Shown piece after piece: positions 8,918-18,048 of a stretch of DNA of 64,000 bases. Every line of letters starts with the position of its first letter. Within the stretch, counting starts at the first letter, position 1. The notes under the pieces were generated by a model. It was given only the letters and a program-made list of their open reading frames with translations, searched no databases and had not been told where the DNA came from. The stretch is from NCBI GenBank assembly GCA_964469565.1, contig CAYXZD010000011.1:69766-133765 (forward strand), read 5' to 3'. The position numbers were made by a program, and so were the translations under genes. This DNA is from GCA-2720975 sp964469565. Lineage in GTDB: Bacteria; Planctomycetota; UBA1135; GCA-002686595.

Positions 8918-10027
8918 ATGAATTCGGGCCCCAAGACACCACGCCGTTTCGACAATGCCCTCGCCCAGAGAGGTGGGCTTGTGGAGTGCTTACGCCTTCC
9001 GGCGAGTCTCTTCGCATTCATAGCTCGCACGAGAGCGCGGTTTTACGAGCGTGGGCTGTTTGCCCAAATGCGTTTGGATACGCCTGTGATCAGTGTGGGC
9101 AATCTATCGGTGGGCGGGACCGGCAAGACACCGATGAGTCTGTGGCTGGCTCGGCAAGCTCACCAGCGTGGGTTGCGCGCGGGAATCCTCTCTCGTGGAT
9201 ACAAGGCTGGATCCGGGGGAACGCCGGGACGGCTCAACGACGAGGGACAACTCATTGCCGAGATCCTGCCCGATGTTCCCCAGGTCCAAGATCCAGATCG
9301 GGTGCGCGGTGGCGAGGCCTTGCAAGCTCAAGGTGTCGATTGGATTGTGCTCGACGATGGTTTCCAGCACCGGCGTCTAGTTCGTGACCTCGATTTGGTG
9401 CTCGTGGATGCCACGCGCCCCTGGGGCCTCCCCCCGGCCGAGCCGGGCGCGAGGCCGGTGTGTGCGACCCTCCCGCGCGGTTTCTTGCGGGAGCCTCCAC
9501 TCGCCCTGCGTCGGGCAGACCAAATCGTGCTGACTCGGGCCGACAGTACTCCTCCAGGCGATCTGCAAAGCCTGCGTGAGGAGCTCCGCCGGATCGCTCC
9601 GGATGTAGAGCAGGTGCTCACGTCTCACCGGCCATCAGGTTTGCGGATTGTGGGGGCAGGCAGTTCGCAAAAGGCTGAGCTAGATCAACTGCGCGACGTC
9701 GAGGTGGATGTGATCAGTGCCATTGGAAACCCCGGTGCCTTTGAGGAGACCGTGCGCCAGCAGGGTGCGCAGATCGTGCGCACTCGCCACTTCCCCGATC
9801 ACCATGCCTACTCGACCGAAGATCTGATGGGTCTCGGGGATCGGCCACTCGTTACCACTGCGAAGGATGCCGTGAAACTCGCGGGGCTTGACTGTGAACT
9901 CTGGGTGCTTGACGTGGAGCTCTGCTTGATTGAGGGGGAGGAGCTCCTCGCAGCGCGCCTCGACGCCCTACCCCAATCCCAGGCCCGCCGCGAGCGGCTG
10001 GCCACCCACGAGGGTCTACATGGGTGA
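8918..10027 (+). CDS. lpxK: Tetraacyldisaccharide 4'-kinase
   Basis: A 369-residue LpxK, which phosphorylates the 4' position of the lipid A disaccharide at the inner membrane. The P-loop near residue 62 reads SVGGTGKTP, the characteristic LpxK variant. It is followed by the conserved ILSRGY and, further on, VLDDGFQHRRL, which holds the catalytic Asp-Asp-Gly-Phe-Gln-His motif. The hydrophobic, basic N-terminus is the expected membrane-associating helix. It is the first gene of an envelope run (lpxK, acyltransferase, hldE), and its stop overlaps the next start by 8 bases, which suggests coupled translation. Confidence 0.95.
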   Translation: MNSGPKTPRRFDNALAQRGGLVECLRLPASLFAFIARTRARFYERGLFAQMRLDTPVISVGNLSVGGTGKTPMSLWLARQAHQRGLRAGILSRGYKAGSGGTPGRLNDEGQLIAEILPDVPQVQDPDRVRGGEALQAQGVDWIVLDDGFQHRRLVRDLDLVLVDATRPWGLPPAEPGARPVCATLPRGFLREPPLALRRADQIVLTRADSTPPGDLQSLREELRRIAPDVEQVLTSHRPSGLRIVGAGSSQKAELDQLRDVEVDVISAIGNPGAFEETVRQQGAQIVRTRHFPDHHAYSTEDLMGLGDRPLVTTAKDAVKLAGLDCELWVLDVELCLIEGEELLAARLDALPQSQARRERLATHEGLHG

Positions 10028-11039
10028 GCCTCGAGCTGATCTCGGCAAACATCAGGTTGTGCCGATTGAAGAGCTGCTCGCTGAGTGCATTCTCAAGCGG
10101 CCGGATGGCCCACCTTCACCTTCTCTTGTGGAGCCCAGCCGCCGAACCCGGACAGGGGCTCTCGCTTATCTTGAGCTCTTCGCGGTGCGTGCGGCTCTCT
10201 TGCTTGGCGCGATCTCGCCCGGCCCGGTGCGCAAACTCTGGATCTGGAAGCTGGCCACAATAGGCCGCCTCTTCGATCGCCGTCATTCCCGGGCTGCGCG
10301 TGAGTTCATACGCACCGCGTATCCCGAGGCCAGTGACCAGCGCGTGGAGCAGTTGGTGCGTGCGGCCTGGCGCCATCTTCCGCGCGTAGTCTTGGAGAGC
10401 GCACGCCTGCGGCACATGATTGGCTCTCGCTTGGGTGATCACTACGATCTGAAGCTGTGTCCGGGTGTGGAGTCAATCCTCGAACAGGGGACGGGTGCTC
10501 TGATCCTGACGCCCCATGTGGGGATCTGGGAGGCGCTGGCTTCGCCCCTCGGTGCCATGGGTTTTGCCCCGTTCCATGCGGTCGGCAAGGCTCCCCGCAA
10601 TGGGCACTTGGCCGACTTCATCGCTCGGCAACGCCGCGAGTCTGGGGCTCGTATGATCTCACGCAAGGGGGCCATGAAAGAGGTTCCGACGGTCGTGCGA
10701 GCGGGAGGCAGTGTGTTGATGCTGCTCGACCACCGAGCACGCAGCAAACCCATCCTCGCTCCGTTTTTTGGCCGCCCTGCGGCCTGCGACCGTTCCGCCG
10801 GGGTGCTCGTTAGGCGCCTAGGTGCTCCCCTTGTGTTCGTGGGTTGCTATTTCCAGGCGGGGCCGCGCCCCTATCGATTAGAGTTCTCAAAAGTGATCTT
10901 GCCTGAGGAACTCGCAGGCCTAGACCCCGTTGAAATCATGACTCGTGTGAATCAAGAGAATGAACGCTTGATCCGAGCCTGCCCGGAGCAGTATTTCTGG
11001 TTGCACGATCGATTCAAGGAATTGCCTCACGAGGGCTAA
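10020..11039 (+). CDS. LpxL/HtrB-family lipid A (lysophospholipid-type) acyltransferase
   Basis: A 339-residue protein of the LpxL/LpxM/HtrB lipid A late-acyltransferase family. It has an N-terminal hydrophobic segment near residues 45-75, then the catalytic H-x4-E box as LTPHVGIWE, and a downstream region (GGSVLMLLDHRARSKPI) typical of the family. The ATG at 10020 sits just inside the end of lpxK (8-base overlap) and is the only ATG that avoids a long Pro/Arg-rich, non-family prefix. It would add a secondary acyl chain to lipid A or its precursor in the inner membrane. The exact acyl donor cannot be told from sequence. It ends 7 bases before hldE. Confidence 0.88.
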   Translation: MGEPRADLGKHQVVPIEELLAECILKRPDGPPSPSLVEPSRRTRTGALAYLELFAVRAALLLGAISPGPVRKLWIWKLATIGRLFDRRHSRAAREFIRTAYPEASDQRVEQLVRAAWRHLPRVVLESARLRHMIGSRLGDHYDLKLCPGVESILEQGTGALILTPHVGIWEALASPLGAMGFAPFHAVGKAPRNGHLADFIARQRRESGARMISRKGAMKEVPTVVRAGGSVLMLLDHRARSKPILAPFFGRPAACDRSAGVLVRRLGAPLVFVGCYFQAGPRPYRLEFSKVILPEELAGLDPVEIMTRVNQENERLIRACPEQYFWLHDRFKELPHEG

Positions 11040-11046
11040 CAAGACA

Positions 11047-12627
11047 ATGACACCGACCTCCAGCCTCCACCAGACCCTTCAAGAAATCGGACAGCCCCGT
11101 GTGCTGGTCGTTGGTGATCTAATCCTAGATCGCTATGTCTCAGGTGAGGTGCGACGAATCTCGCCGGAGGCGCCCATCCCCGTGCTGGCCGCCAAGACGA
11201 TCGAGCACCGCCTTGGAGGCGGTGGAAACGTAGCTGTCAATCTGGCCAGGATGGGAGCACACGTGAAGGTCTTGGGTTGCGTGGGTGAAGATCGACCCGG
11301 GGCGACGATGCGCCAAGTTTTTGCGGACCGTGGAATTGAGAACTCGCTGGTCGTAGACGCAAGCAAACCGACCATCCAAAAGTCGCGTATTCTCAGCGGA
11401 GTGCAGCAGATGCTGCGCGTGGATTGGGAAGACGATCGGGATGTCAGCGGCCCGATTCTCGAGGAATTGCAGGAGCAAGCCTTGCTCCATTTAGAGCAGT
11501 GCGATGCGGTTGTGCTTTCAGACTACGGAAAGGGAACCCTTCCTCCAGTTCTCCTGCAGGCGATCATCGTGGCAGCTCGCGCCAAGAACGTGCCGGTGCT
11601 GGTCGATCCTAAGGGCGTGGACTACTCGCGCTACCGTGGGGCGACCCTGATTACTCCCAATCAGCGCGAGGCCGAATTGGCCTTGGGTCAGGAGCTGGAG
11701 AGTGAAGAGAGCATTCAATGGGCCGGCGATGCCCTCATCGATCAACTTCAACTCGATAATGTTGTCATCACTCTGGGTGCCAGAGGCATCTACTACCGAT
11801 TGCGAGCGGAGGCAAGCCAAACATCGGAGCCCAGCGAGGGCGCCGGTTCAGGGAGAATCGAGGGCACCATACCCGCCGTGGCGAGAGCTGTGTTTGATGT
11901 GACGGGGGCCGGGGATACTGTGGTCGCTCATCTTGCCCTCTACCTCGCAGCGGGTGTGGCGTTGCCCACGGCGGTGGCCCTCGCTAACCACGCAGCTGGC
12001 ATTGTCGTTGGCAAGCTCGGTGCACACTCGGTCTCGCCGGTCGAGTTGGCCCAGGCCATTGCAACTCCGGTGGCGTTGGCCGCTTCATCCAGTGAGCCCG
12101 GCGCGGCCGTTCCCAAGCAGTTCGGACTTGTCCAAGCACAAGAGCTCGTTGCGACTTGGAGAGGATCGGGTCGGCGAGTGGTCTTTACCAATGGATGTTT
12201 CGATGTGCTGCACGCCGGGCATGTTCAATACCTGCGCTTCGCGGCCTCTCAAGGCGACGTGCTCATCGTGGGCGTGAATTCCGACGCGAGCATCCGAAGG
12301 CTCAAGGGCCCAGAGCGTCCTATTCACCCGCTCGGGGATAGGCTGGGTGTGCTCTCAGCCTTGGAGATGGTCGATGTCGTCATTGCCTTCGAGGAGGACA
12401 CTCCTCTGACTCTGATTGAGGGGCTGACCCCCGATGTCCTGGTGAAGGGTGAGGACTGGGCTGATAAGGGGGTGGTGGGCCGGGAGTGGGTCGAGTCCCA
12501 TGGAGGCGAAGTCGTCCTAGCACCCCTTCTCGAGGGGCGCTCTACGACCTCGGTGATCGAGTCTGTTCTTGTCCGTGGTCACGCGCGCGATCAACCCGCT
12601 TCTCCCCAAGGGGATTCCACCCCTTGA
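11047..12627 (+). CDS. hldE: Bifunctional heptose-7-phosphate kinase / heptose-1-phosphate adenylyltransferase
   Basis: 526 residues with the usual HldE (RfaE) order. Residues 1-330 are a PfkB-type sugar kinase, with LGGGGNVAVNLARMG near 55 and the anion-hole/catalytic motif VTGAGDT near 285. Residues about 370-500 are a nucleotidyltransferase with TNGCFDVLHAGHVQYL and the GxxGxxR-like region. It makes ADP-heptose for LPS core synthesis from D-glycero-D-manno-heptose 7-phosphate. It follows the acyltransferase by 7 bases, consistent with one envelope operon. An insert of about 20 residues around GLSEGAGSGRIEGT-type sequence before the GAGDT motif is slightly longer than usual. Confidence 0.95.
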   Translation: MTPTSSLHQTLQEIGQPRVLVVGDLILDRYVSGEVRRISPEAPIPVLAAKTIEHRLGGGGNVAVNLARMGAHVKVLGCVGEDRPGATMRQVFADRGIENSLVVDASKPTIQKSRILSGVQQMLRVDWEDDRDVSGPILEELQEQALLHLEQCDAVVLSDYGKGTLPPVLLQAIIVAARAKNVPVLVDPKGVDYSRYRGATLITPNQREAELALGQELESEESIQWAGDALIDQLQLDNVVITLGARGIYYRLRAEASQTSEPSEGAGSGRIEGTIPAVARAVFDVTGAGDTVVAHLALYLAAGVALPTAVALANHAAGIVVGKLGAHSVSPVELAQAIATPVALAASSSEPGAAVPKQFGLVQAQELVATWRGSGRRVVFTNGCFDVLHAGHVQYLRFAASQGDVLIVGVNSDASIRRLKGPERPIHPLGDRLGVLSALEMVDVVIAFEEDTPLTLIEGLTPDVLVKGEDWADKGVVGREWVESHGGEVVLAPLLEGRSTTSVIESVLVRGHARDQPASPQGDSTP

Positions 12628-12664
12628 TGGCCTCCACGCGGGGGCTTCCATTCGTGGGGCAGGG

Positions 12665-13522
12665 ATGAACATCTCCGAGCCTCAGGCCGGGCACGGGATC
12701 GGGCCTCGTTCCTCCACCCTGTTTGTGTGCGGGTTTGTCATCGCGGCGATCTGTGCACTCTGTGGGCTGGGAGGTGGAGTGTTCGCTGTGCCCCTGTTGC
12801 ACTACGGATTCAGATTCCCCCTCAAACGAGCCGTGGCGACAGTCCTGTGCTTGGTGTGGTGTGTGGCGATCGCCTCCACTGCAGCAGAGTTACTGCACAC
12901 AGAAAACGCACTGCGGCTGGATGTGGTGGGTCTGCTTGCGGGTGGGGTGTTGGTGGGGACCCGGTTGGGCTATGAGGCGGTCAAACGTCTCCCAGTCGCT
13001 CGCATGAAGGTGGTTTTTTGTGGCCTCTTCATCCTGATGGGCCTGAGGCTGATGTTTGAAGCGGGCGGGGCGCCGGTAGGGGAGGGTCCCCCCGTTCCAG
13101 ATCTGATGGGGCTCCGCCTAGGATTGCCCGAGGCTCTATGGGTGGTCGCCATCGGGGTCGCTGCAGGGATTCTCGTGCCCATGTTAGGAATCGGGGGTGG
13201 ACTCGTGATGGTGCCTGCCCTCGCCCTGGCCTTGCCCGAGCTAGGCTTTTTAGGTGCCCGCGCCGCCAGTTTGGCCACCGCAGTCGTGAGTTCGACCCGC
13301 AGTTTGCTCCTCTACCGCTCAAGTGGGTTGGTGGATTGGCGTGTGGGTCGCGCCTTTGGGGCTGGCGCTGGCCTAGGGGCCATCTTGGGTGTGCAGTGGG
13401 TGCACTTTGAGAGCGTGGCCCGGTTCGGCCGTTCAGCCCTCGCAGTGATTCTTCTTGCGGCTGCAGTGCGCTTTGGGCTTGACGGATTGCGCTCGGGCGC
13501 TAAACGAGCAATCTCTGGCTAG
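12665..13522 (+). CDS. TauE/SafE-family membrane permease
   Basis: A 285-residue multi-spanning protein with about eight hydrophobic helices. The first, CGFVIAAICALCGLGGGVFAVPLL, and the repeat-like second copy, MLGIGGGLVMVPALALA, carry the duplicated G(L/I)GGG..(V/A)P signature of TauE/SafE (DUF81) permeases. These move sulfite, taurine-derived or other organosulfur anions; the substrate here is unknown. The start at 12665 follows GGGGCAGGG and lies 38 bases after hldE. An upstream in-frame start would overlap hldE and add a hydrophilic prefix. It ends in a 4-base convergent overlap (CTAG) with the leftward dehydrogenase gene. Confidence 0.85.
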   Translation: MNISEPQAGHGIGPRSSTLFVCGFVIAAICALCGLGGGVFAVPLLHYGFRFPLKRAVATVLCLVWCVAIASTAAELLHTENALRLDVVGLLAGGVLVGTRLGYEAVKRLPVARMKVVFCGLFILMGLRLMFEAGGAPVGEGPPVPDLMGLRLGLPEALWVVAIGVAAGILVPMLGIGGGLVMVPALALALPELGFLGARAASLATAVVSSTRSLLLYRSSGLVDWRVGRAFGAGAGLGAILGVQWVHFESVARFGRSALAVILLAAAVRFGLDGLRSGAKRAISG

Positions 13523-14835
13523 GCGTACAGCCCGCGCTGCCGGTCTGCCGCTGCGACGCGCTCAACTGCGAGAAGGTGGGCAGCGGCCCGCAGAGTGACG
13601 TCTTCCCGGTCCTGAACAGCACGAATGGCGTGCCAGGCCTCGGCCATGAATCGTTTGAGGCGTCCACCGATGACGGGCTCAACCCATGCGAGACCTTGAC
13701 GATTCTGCACCCACTCAAAGTATGAGAGCACCACACCCCCGCCGTTGGCCAAGATGTCGGGCACGACAGGGATTCCCCGTTCGAGCAGAATGAGGTCTGC
13801 TCGCACGGAGATGGGCCCGTGGGCCCCTTCGACGATTAGCTTGGCTTCCACCAACTCGGCATTATTGGAGTGGATTGCATTGGCCTTCGCACAGGGAATG
13901 AGCACATCGCAGGGTTGGGAAATGAACTCCCTGCCACTCATCCGATCAAAATCGCCTGTGACACCTTCCAAGCTGCCATGGCGCTTGCGATGGGCTAGGA
14001 GGCTGGGGATGTCTAGGCCGGATCGGTTCACGAGACCCCCATGGATGTCTGCGAGGCCCACGATTTTGTGCCCAGATTTGTGGAGCAGGTCGGCGAGGTT
14101 TCCACCCACCGTGCCGGCCCCTTGAATCATGATCTCCTGGGATCCCCGACCCATGTGATAGTGGGAAAGGGCAAGCCGCAGGATGGAGTCGATTCCCCGA
14201 GCCACGGCGTCTTCGCTGGCGTGGGTGCCGGCGAGTTCCACCGGCTTGCCTGTCACGGCTGGGTTGGCTGTGTGGCGCTTGTGGATTGAAATGGTGTCGA
14301 GGATCCAGGCCATGACCTGTTGGTCTGCGTACACATCAGGCGAGAAAATATCACGCTCAGGCCCGATGTCTCCCAGCAAGTTGGCTGAATAGCGCCGTAC
14401 CGCCCGTTCAACTTCACCCGGACTGTGCCCGCGCTTGTTCATGCGGATTCCACCAGCAGAACCGCCGAAGGGGACCCCTAGGATGGCACACTTCCAAGTC
14501 ATCCAGGCCGCCAGCGCACGGAGCTCGTCGATCCGCAAGTCTTCGTGGATGCGCAGGGGCCCCATAAACGGACCCAAGCCCTGACTGTGCTGAATGCGAT
14601 AACCTTCGAACACGGCCACGCTGCCGTCGTCGAGGCTGACGGGAATGGACACGGCTACCTCGCGGTCTGATTGCCGCAAGACCCGATACTCCGCCTCGTC
14701 GAGCCCCAGCCGCTGGGCAGCATCGTCGAAGCTGGCCATCATCGTAGCGAAGGGCGTTTCGCTATCGAGCAGGGGCGTCATGGGCAGATCAGTGCCCTCG
14801 GCCTGGACTCCCGGGTTCGGCATTGGGTCAATCAT
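13519..14835 (-). CDS. Glu/Leu/Phe/Val dehydrogenase paralog lacking conserved active-site lysines
   Basis: A 438-residue member of the glutamate/leucine/phenylalanine/valine dehydrogenase family, clearly paralogous to its upstream neighbour along its whole length. It keeps the fold motifs (AWMTWKC, VPDILANGGGVVLSYFEW, a GAGTVGGN Rossmann loop) and the active-site aspartate (D167 in SPDVYA). The substrate-carboxylate lysine, K82 in the neighbour's GPCKGG, is methionine here (GPFMGP). The catalytic lysine, K118 in PFGGGKGG, is alanine here (PFGGSAGG). By family knowledge this should abolish normal amino-acid dehydrogenation. I chose the ATG at 14835, 11 bases after the neighbour's stop, over an upstream ATG inside that gene. 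It may be a regulatory or altered-function subunit. Confidence 0.85.
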   Translation of the reverse strand: MIDPMPNPGVQAEGTDLPMTPLLDSETPFATMMASFDDAAQRLGLDEAEYRVLRQSDREVAVSIPVSLDDGSVAVFEGYRIQHSQGLGPFMGPLRIHEDLRIDELRALAAWMTWKCAILGVPFGGSAGGIRMNKRGHSPGEVERAVRRYSANLLGDIGPERDIFSPDVYADQQVMAWILDTISIHKRHTANPAVTGKPVELAGTHASEDAVARGIDSILRLALSHYHMGRGSQEIMIQGAGTVGGNLADLLHKSGHKIVGLADIHGGLVNRSGLDIPSLLAHRKRHGSLEGVTGDFDRMSGREFISQPCDVLIPCAKANAIHSNNAELVEAKLIVEGAHGPISVRADLILLERGIPVVPDILANGGGVVLSYFEWVQNRQGLAWVEPVIGGRLKRFMAEAWHAIRAVQDREDVTLRAAAHLLAVERVAAADRQRGLYA

Positions 14836-14845
14836 GGTCCTAGCC

Positions 14846-16132
14846 TTAGGCGAACATACCGCGCAGGCGGTAGACCGTGGCGACTCGGTCGATGGCCACG
14901 ATATAGGCTGCAGCCCGCAGGGAAATCTTGTTCTTCTGCGCAACCTCCGCCACCTCGCCGAAGGAATCCACCATGATCTGTTCGAGGCGAGAGTTGACGA
15001 TTTCTTCGGTCCAGAAGTAGCCCATCCGGTCTTGAACCCACTCGAAGTAGGAGACCGTTACTCCACCGGCATTGGCGAGGATGTCAGGGACGATGATGAC
15101 CCCCCGGTCGTCGAGGATCTGATTGGCCACCGATGTAGTGGGCCCATTAGCACCCTCGACGATGAGCTTGGCCTTGATTCGGTCTGCGTTCTGAGAGGTG
15201 ATTTGGTTTTCGGTGGCAGCCGGTACGAGCATCTCACAATCGAGTTCAAGCTGCTCTGAATTGGGGATGCTCTCTGCCTCGGGGAAGCCTTCGAGCCGGC
15301 CACTGTCCTGGAGGTGGTTGAGTACCGCGGCCACGTCGAGTCCGTTGTCGTTATAGATCGAACCGTACATGTCGCTGAGGCTGACAATGCGGTAGCCCTG
15401 GCGGTGCATGAGCATGGCGCCGATGCCACCCACATTTCCCGATCCCTGCACGACAACGCGGGTGTCTTCGGGGCGCATGCCGGCCATTTTCAAGGCTTCA
15501 TTGGCCGAGATCATCACACCGCGCCCTGTCGCTTCTTTACGCCCACGACTTCCGCCGATGGAGAGGGGCTTGCCCGTGACGATCGCTGTGGTCGTGCTGC
15601 GCACGTGCATCGAGTAGGTGTCCATGATCCAAGCCATGGTCTGCTCGCCCGTGTTCATGTCCGGAGCGGGGACGTCCCGGTCCGGCCCGAGAATGTCCAT
15701 GATGGCGGCTGTGTATCGTCGAGTGAGTTGCTCCAACTCGTTGTTGGACATGCTCCGCGGGTCACAGATGACACCGCCCTTTCCTCCGCCGAATGGAATG
15801 TTGACCACTGAGCACTTCCAAGTCATCCATGCGGAGAGGGCACGCACTTCGTCTAGGTTGACTTCTGGGGCGAATCGAATGCCGCCCTTGCAGGGGCCAC
15901 GCAGGTAATTGTGCTGGACTCGGAATCCCGTGAAGACCTTGATGCGTCCGTCATCCATCAGCACAGGTAGCGACACCTTGAGCTCTCGGTTGGGAGTGCG
16001 AAGGACCTCTCTCAAGCCCTCATCGAGGCCGAGGTGGTCGGCAGCTCGATTGAACTCCATGGCCATGGAGAGGAATGGATTGAATTCGTCGGCGTGAGCC
16101 GGGTCAGGGGCGACAGCAGATTCAGGGGTCAT
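14846..16132 (-). CDS. Glu/Leu/Phe/Val dehydrogenase (likely glutamate dehydrogenase)
   Basis: A 428-residue, apparently intact GDH-family enzyme. All the expected active-site residues are visible: K82 in RGPCKGGIRF, K106 in TWKC, the catalytic K118 in PFGGGKGG and D158 in PAPDMNT. A Rossmann NAD(P) loop follows, as VVQGSGNVGG. It would interconvert glutamate and 2-oxoglutarate with ammonia, though Leu/Phe/Val specificity cannot be excluded. It is the first of a leftward tandem pair with its degenerate paralog, 11 bases apart. The 220-base region before it contains long G runs and is shared with the divergent LPS-kinase-like gene. Confidence 0.92.
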   Translation of the reverse strand: MTPESAVAPDPAHADEFNPFLSMAMEFNRAADHLGLDEGLREVLRTPNRELKVSLPVLMDDGRIKVFTGFRVQHNYLRGPCKGGIRFAPEVNLDEVRALSAWMTWKCSVVNIPFGGGKGGVICDPRSMSNNELEQLTRRYTAAIMDILGPDRDVPAPDMNTGEQTMAWIMDTYSMHVRSTTTAIVTGKPLSIGGSRGRKEATGRGVMISANEALKMAGMRPEDTRVVVQGSGNVGGIGAMLMHRQGYRIVSLSDMYGSIYNDNGLDVAAVLNHLQDSGRLEGFPEAESIPNSEQLELDCEMLVPAATENQITSQNADRIKAKLIVEGANGPTTSVANQILDDRGVIIVPDILANAGGVTVSYFEWVQDRMGYFWTEEIVNSRLEQIMVDSFGEVAEVAQKNKISLRAAAYIVAIDRVATVYRLRGMFA

Positions 16133-16355
16133 CGGGACCGTGGCTGGCCTGGGGCCGAGGGGGGGGTCAGATGGGGGGGGGTGATGGGTTCAATGTTGGA
16201 AAGAGATCCGCTTCTCTTGGCAGCGAGCCGAGACTCAATCCTTGTACTATCTATTCGACCCCACAGGATCGGGCCGTGGGAGCATTGCCCTGGTTTTTTT
16301 TGGATTGGCGGACAATGCTTCGGGCTGCGAGAAGAGATCCCCCGGGGGCATCACG

Positions 16356-17132
16356 ATGAATCTCAAGACTGGAGCGCTGCGTGGCTGGCTGCGACCTAGC
16401 TGGCAACAGGAGGGTGAGAGCCTGCCTGGACTGAAGGATTGGCTCGTTCTTGCCCCGTCACATCCCCTGCGGAAAGTCCCGGGGCGGGAAACGTATGCTT
16501 GGCCAGAGAATGCTCCACGAGCCATTCTCAAGAGAACCTCGGGTGACCTGTTTCGAGACCGATGGCACGATTGGTTGCACCTGCGCTTTCGGAGCCCCGG
16601 CCAGCGTGAGTTCGACAACCTACAAAAGCTTGGCGATGCAGGCTTTTGTGTTCCTTTTGCGCTCGGTTGGGGGCAATCGGGCAGGGTTTCTTTTGTGCTG
16701 ATGGAATACGTGGCCCATGGTCAAACCCTGCGGCAGTCTCTTGAGCTGGCTTCGGCCAGGGCAAGCTGCAAGTGGGCTGAGATTCTCGGCAGGTGGGTCG
16801 GCCGCTTGCACGCAGCCGGTTGGTATCACCGCGACCTGTACCTGGAACACTGGGTACTCACTGAGGATGGTGGTCTGTGCCTCCTGGACCTGGGCCGCGC
16901 ACGGCAACAGGCCCGGCCCCGGAGGCGTTGGCTAACCAAAGACCTTGGCGCCCTGCTGCACTCGTCACCCGCGAATCTGCCCTCGCGCACACGGCTGCGC
17001 TTCCTTGTGAGCTATTTCCGCCAGCGCGGGCTGTCGAACCGCATCGCCCGCCGGCGATTTGCCCGGGATGTGGAAAACCGCAGGGTCCGCATCGCATCCC
17101 ACGCTCCGCGCCACGTGAGCCCGCCGACTTAG
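16356..17132 (+). CDS. Lipopolysaccharide kinase-like protein (Kdo/WaaP family)
   Basis: A 258-residue protein of the WaaP/KdkA/InaA lipopolysaccharide kinase fold. The catalytic loop is AGWYHRDLYLEHWVL (HRD with Asp), and the metal-binding DFG equivalent is LLDLGRAR. Upstream is the nucleotide-binding region with APRAILKR and GQREFDNL. These kinases phosphorylate Kdo or heptose of the LPS core at the cytoplasmic face. The open frame extends upstream to 16242, but the ATG at 16356, following a GGGGGCATCACG stretch, begins at MNLKTGALRGW, where family-like sequence starts. It stands alone between the dehydrogenase pair and the DUF1080 gene, well away from the lpx clusters. Confidence 0.75.
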   Translation: MNLKTGALRGWLRPSWQQEGESLPGLKDWLVLAPSHPLRKVPGRETYAWPENAPRAILKRTSGDLFRDRWHDWLHLRFRSPGQREFDNLQKLGDAGFCVPFALGWGQSGRVSFVLMEYVAHGQTLRQSLELASARASCKWAEILGRWVGRLHAAGWYHRDLYLEHWVLTEDGGLCLLDLGRARQQARPRRRWLTKDLGALLHSSPANLPSRTRLRFLVSYFRQRGLSNRIARRRFARDVENRRVRIASHAPRHVSPPT

Positions 17133-17144
17133 GGGAGAGCAGGG

Positions 17145-17915
17145 TTAGAGTTCACGCACCCAGATGTTGCGGAAGCGCGTGGGATTGCCGTGATCCTGTA
17201 ATTGGATGGGGCCTTTGGGCGCATGGGCCGAATACTTGGCCACTGCGCGGTGGGTGGTGGCGCCGATGAATGGCTGGTCCCAGTGGGTGAGCACTCCGTT
17301 GTGGAGCACACTCACTCGGGCCGGTTCGACTAGTTTCTCACCGTCAAACACGGGAGCCCGAAACAACACATCATAACTCTGCCAGGATCCTGGTTTGCGC
17401 GAGGCGTTGACGCGGGGAGGACACTGGCCATAGAGCGCAGAGCACTGCCCATCTGGGTATGAAGGGTTCTCATAGGAGTCCAGGATCTGCAATTCGTAGC
17501 GCCCCATGAGAAACACCCCTGAATTGCCTCGGCCTTGGGAAGATCCTTGGACTTGGGCAGGAGTTTGAAACTCAAGGTGCAATTGCATGTCGCCAAACTC
17601 GGCCTTGGTAGCCATGGAGCCGGTGCCGTTCACCTCCACATAGTCCTCGGCGAGTTTCCAGCGTGCTGTTTGGCCCCCGCTCTGCCACGCCTCAAGGCCG
17701 TGACCATCGAAGAGCACCACAGCATCGGAGGGGGCTTGACTCTCGTTTCCCGGATGGACGATTGCGGGCCAGGGGCGAGCGCCGTGGACCCGAAACTCGC
17801 TTCCAGGCAAGAAGGGCGTGTCGTCGTAGGTGGGTGAGTCCTGGGCCATCCAGCCCATGCCCACCAAGAGGGCAAGGGTGGGTAGGGTCGTGCTCAGCGA
17901 GGGAATGTTGTGCAT
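17145..17915 (-). CDS. Secreted DUF1080 (3-keto-disaccharide hydrolase-like) protein
   Basis: A 256-residue protein with an N-terminal signal-like segment, then the single DUF1080 concanavalin-like jelly-roll domain. Recognisable parts are VVLFDGHGLEAW, the GNSGVFLMGRYELQILDS core, and the C-terminal GPIQLQDHGNPTRFRNIWV. The family is strongly expanded in planctomycetes. Some members hydrolyse 3-keto-glucosides, while many are of unknown specificity. It probably acts in the periplasm or on the cell surface. It is convergent with the LPS-kinase-like gene (12-base gap), and its start is 133 bases from the divergent enoyl-CoA hydratase gene. Confidence 0.88.
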   Translation of the reverse strand: MHNIPSLSTTLPTLALLVGMGWMAQDSPTYDDTPFLPGSEFRVHGARPWPAIVHPGNESQAPSDAVVLFDGHGLEAWQSGGQTARWKLAEDYVEVNGTGSMATKAEFGDMQLHLEFQTPAQVQGSSQGRGNSGVFLMGRYELQILDSYENPSYPDGQCSALYGQCPPRVNASRKPGSWQSYDVLFRAPVFDGEKLVEPARVSVLHNGVLTHWDQPFIGATTHRAVAKYSAHAPKGPIQLQDHGNPTRFRNIWVREL

Positions 17916-18048
17916 GGGTTGAGAGGCTCGGAGGTTGAAGCGTGCCTAGACCTGCGTACTCTACATCCCCACCCATCAACGCGGGTAGGCCAATTCACAC
18001 GGGAACCCCCGACTACAGTTCCATTCTCCAAGCAACACCCTCCCGGTC

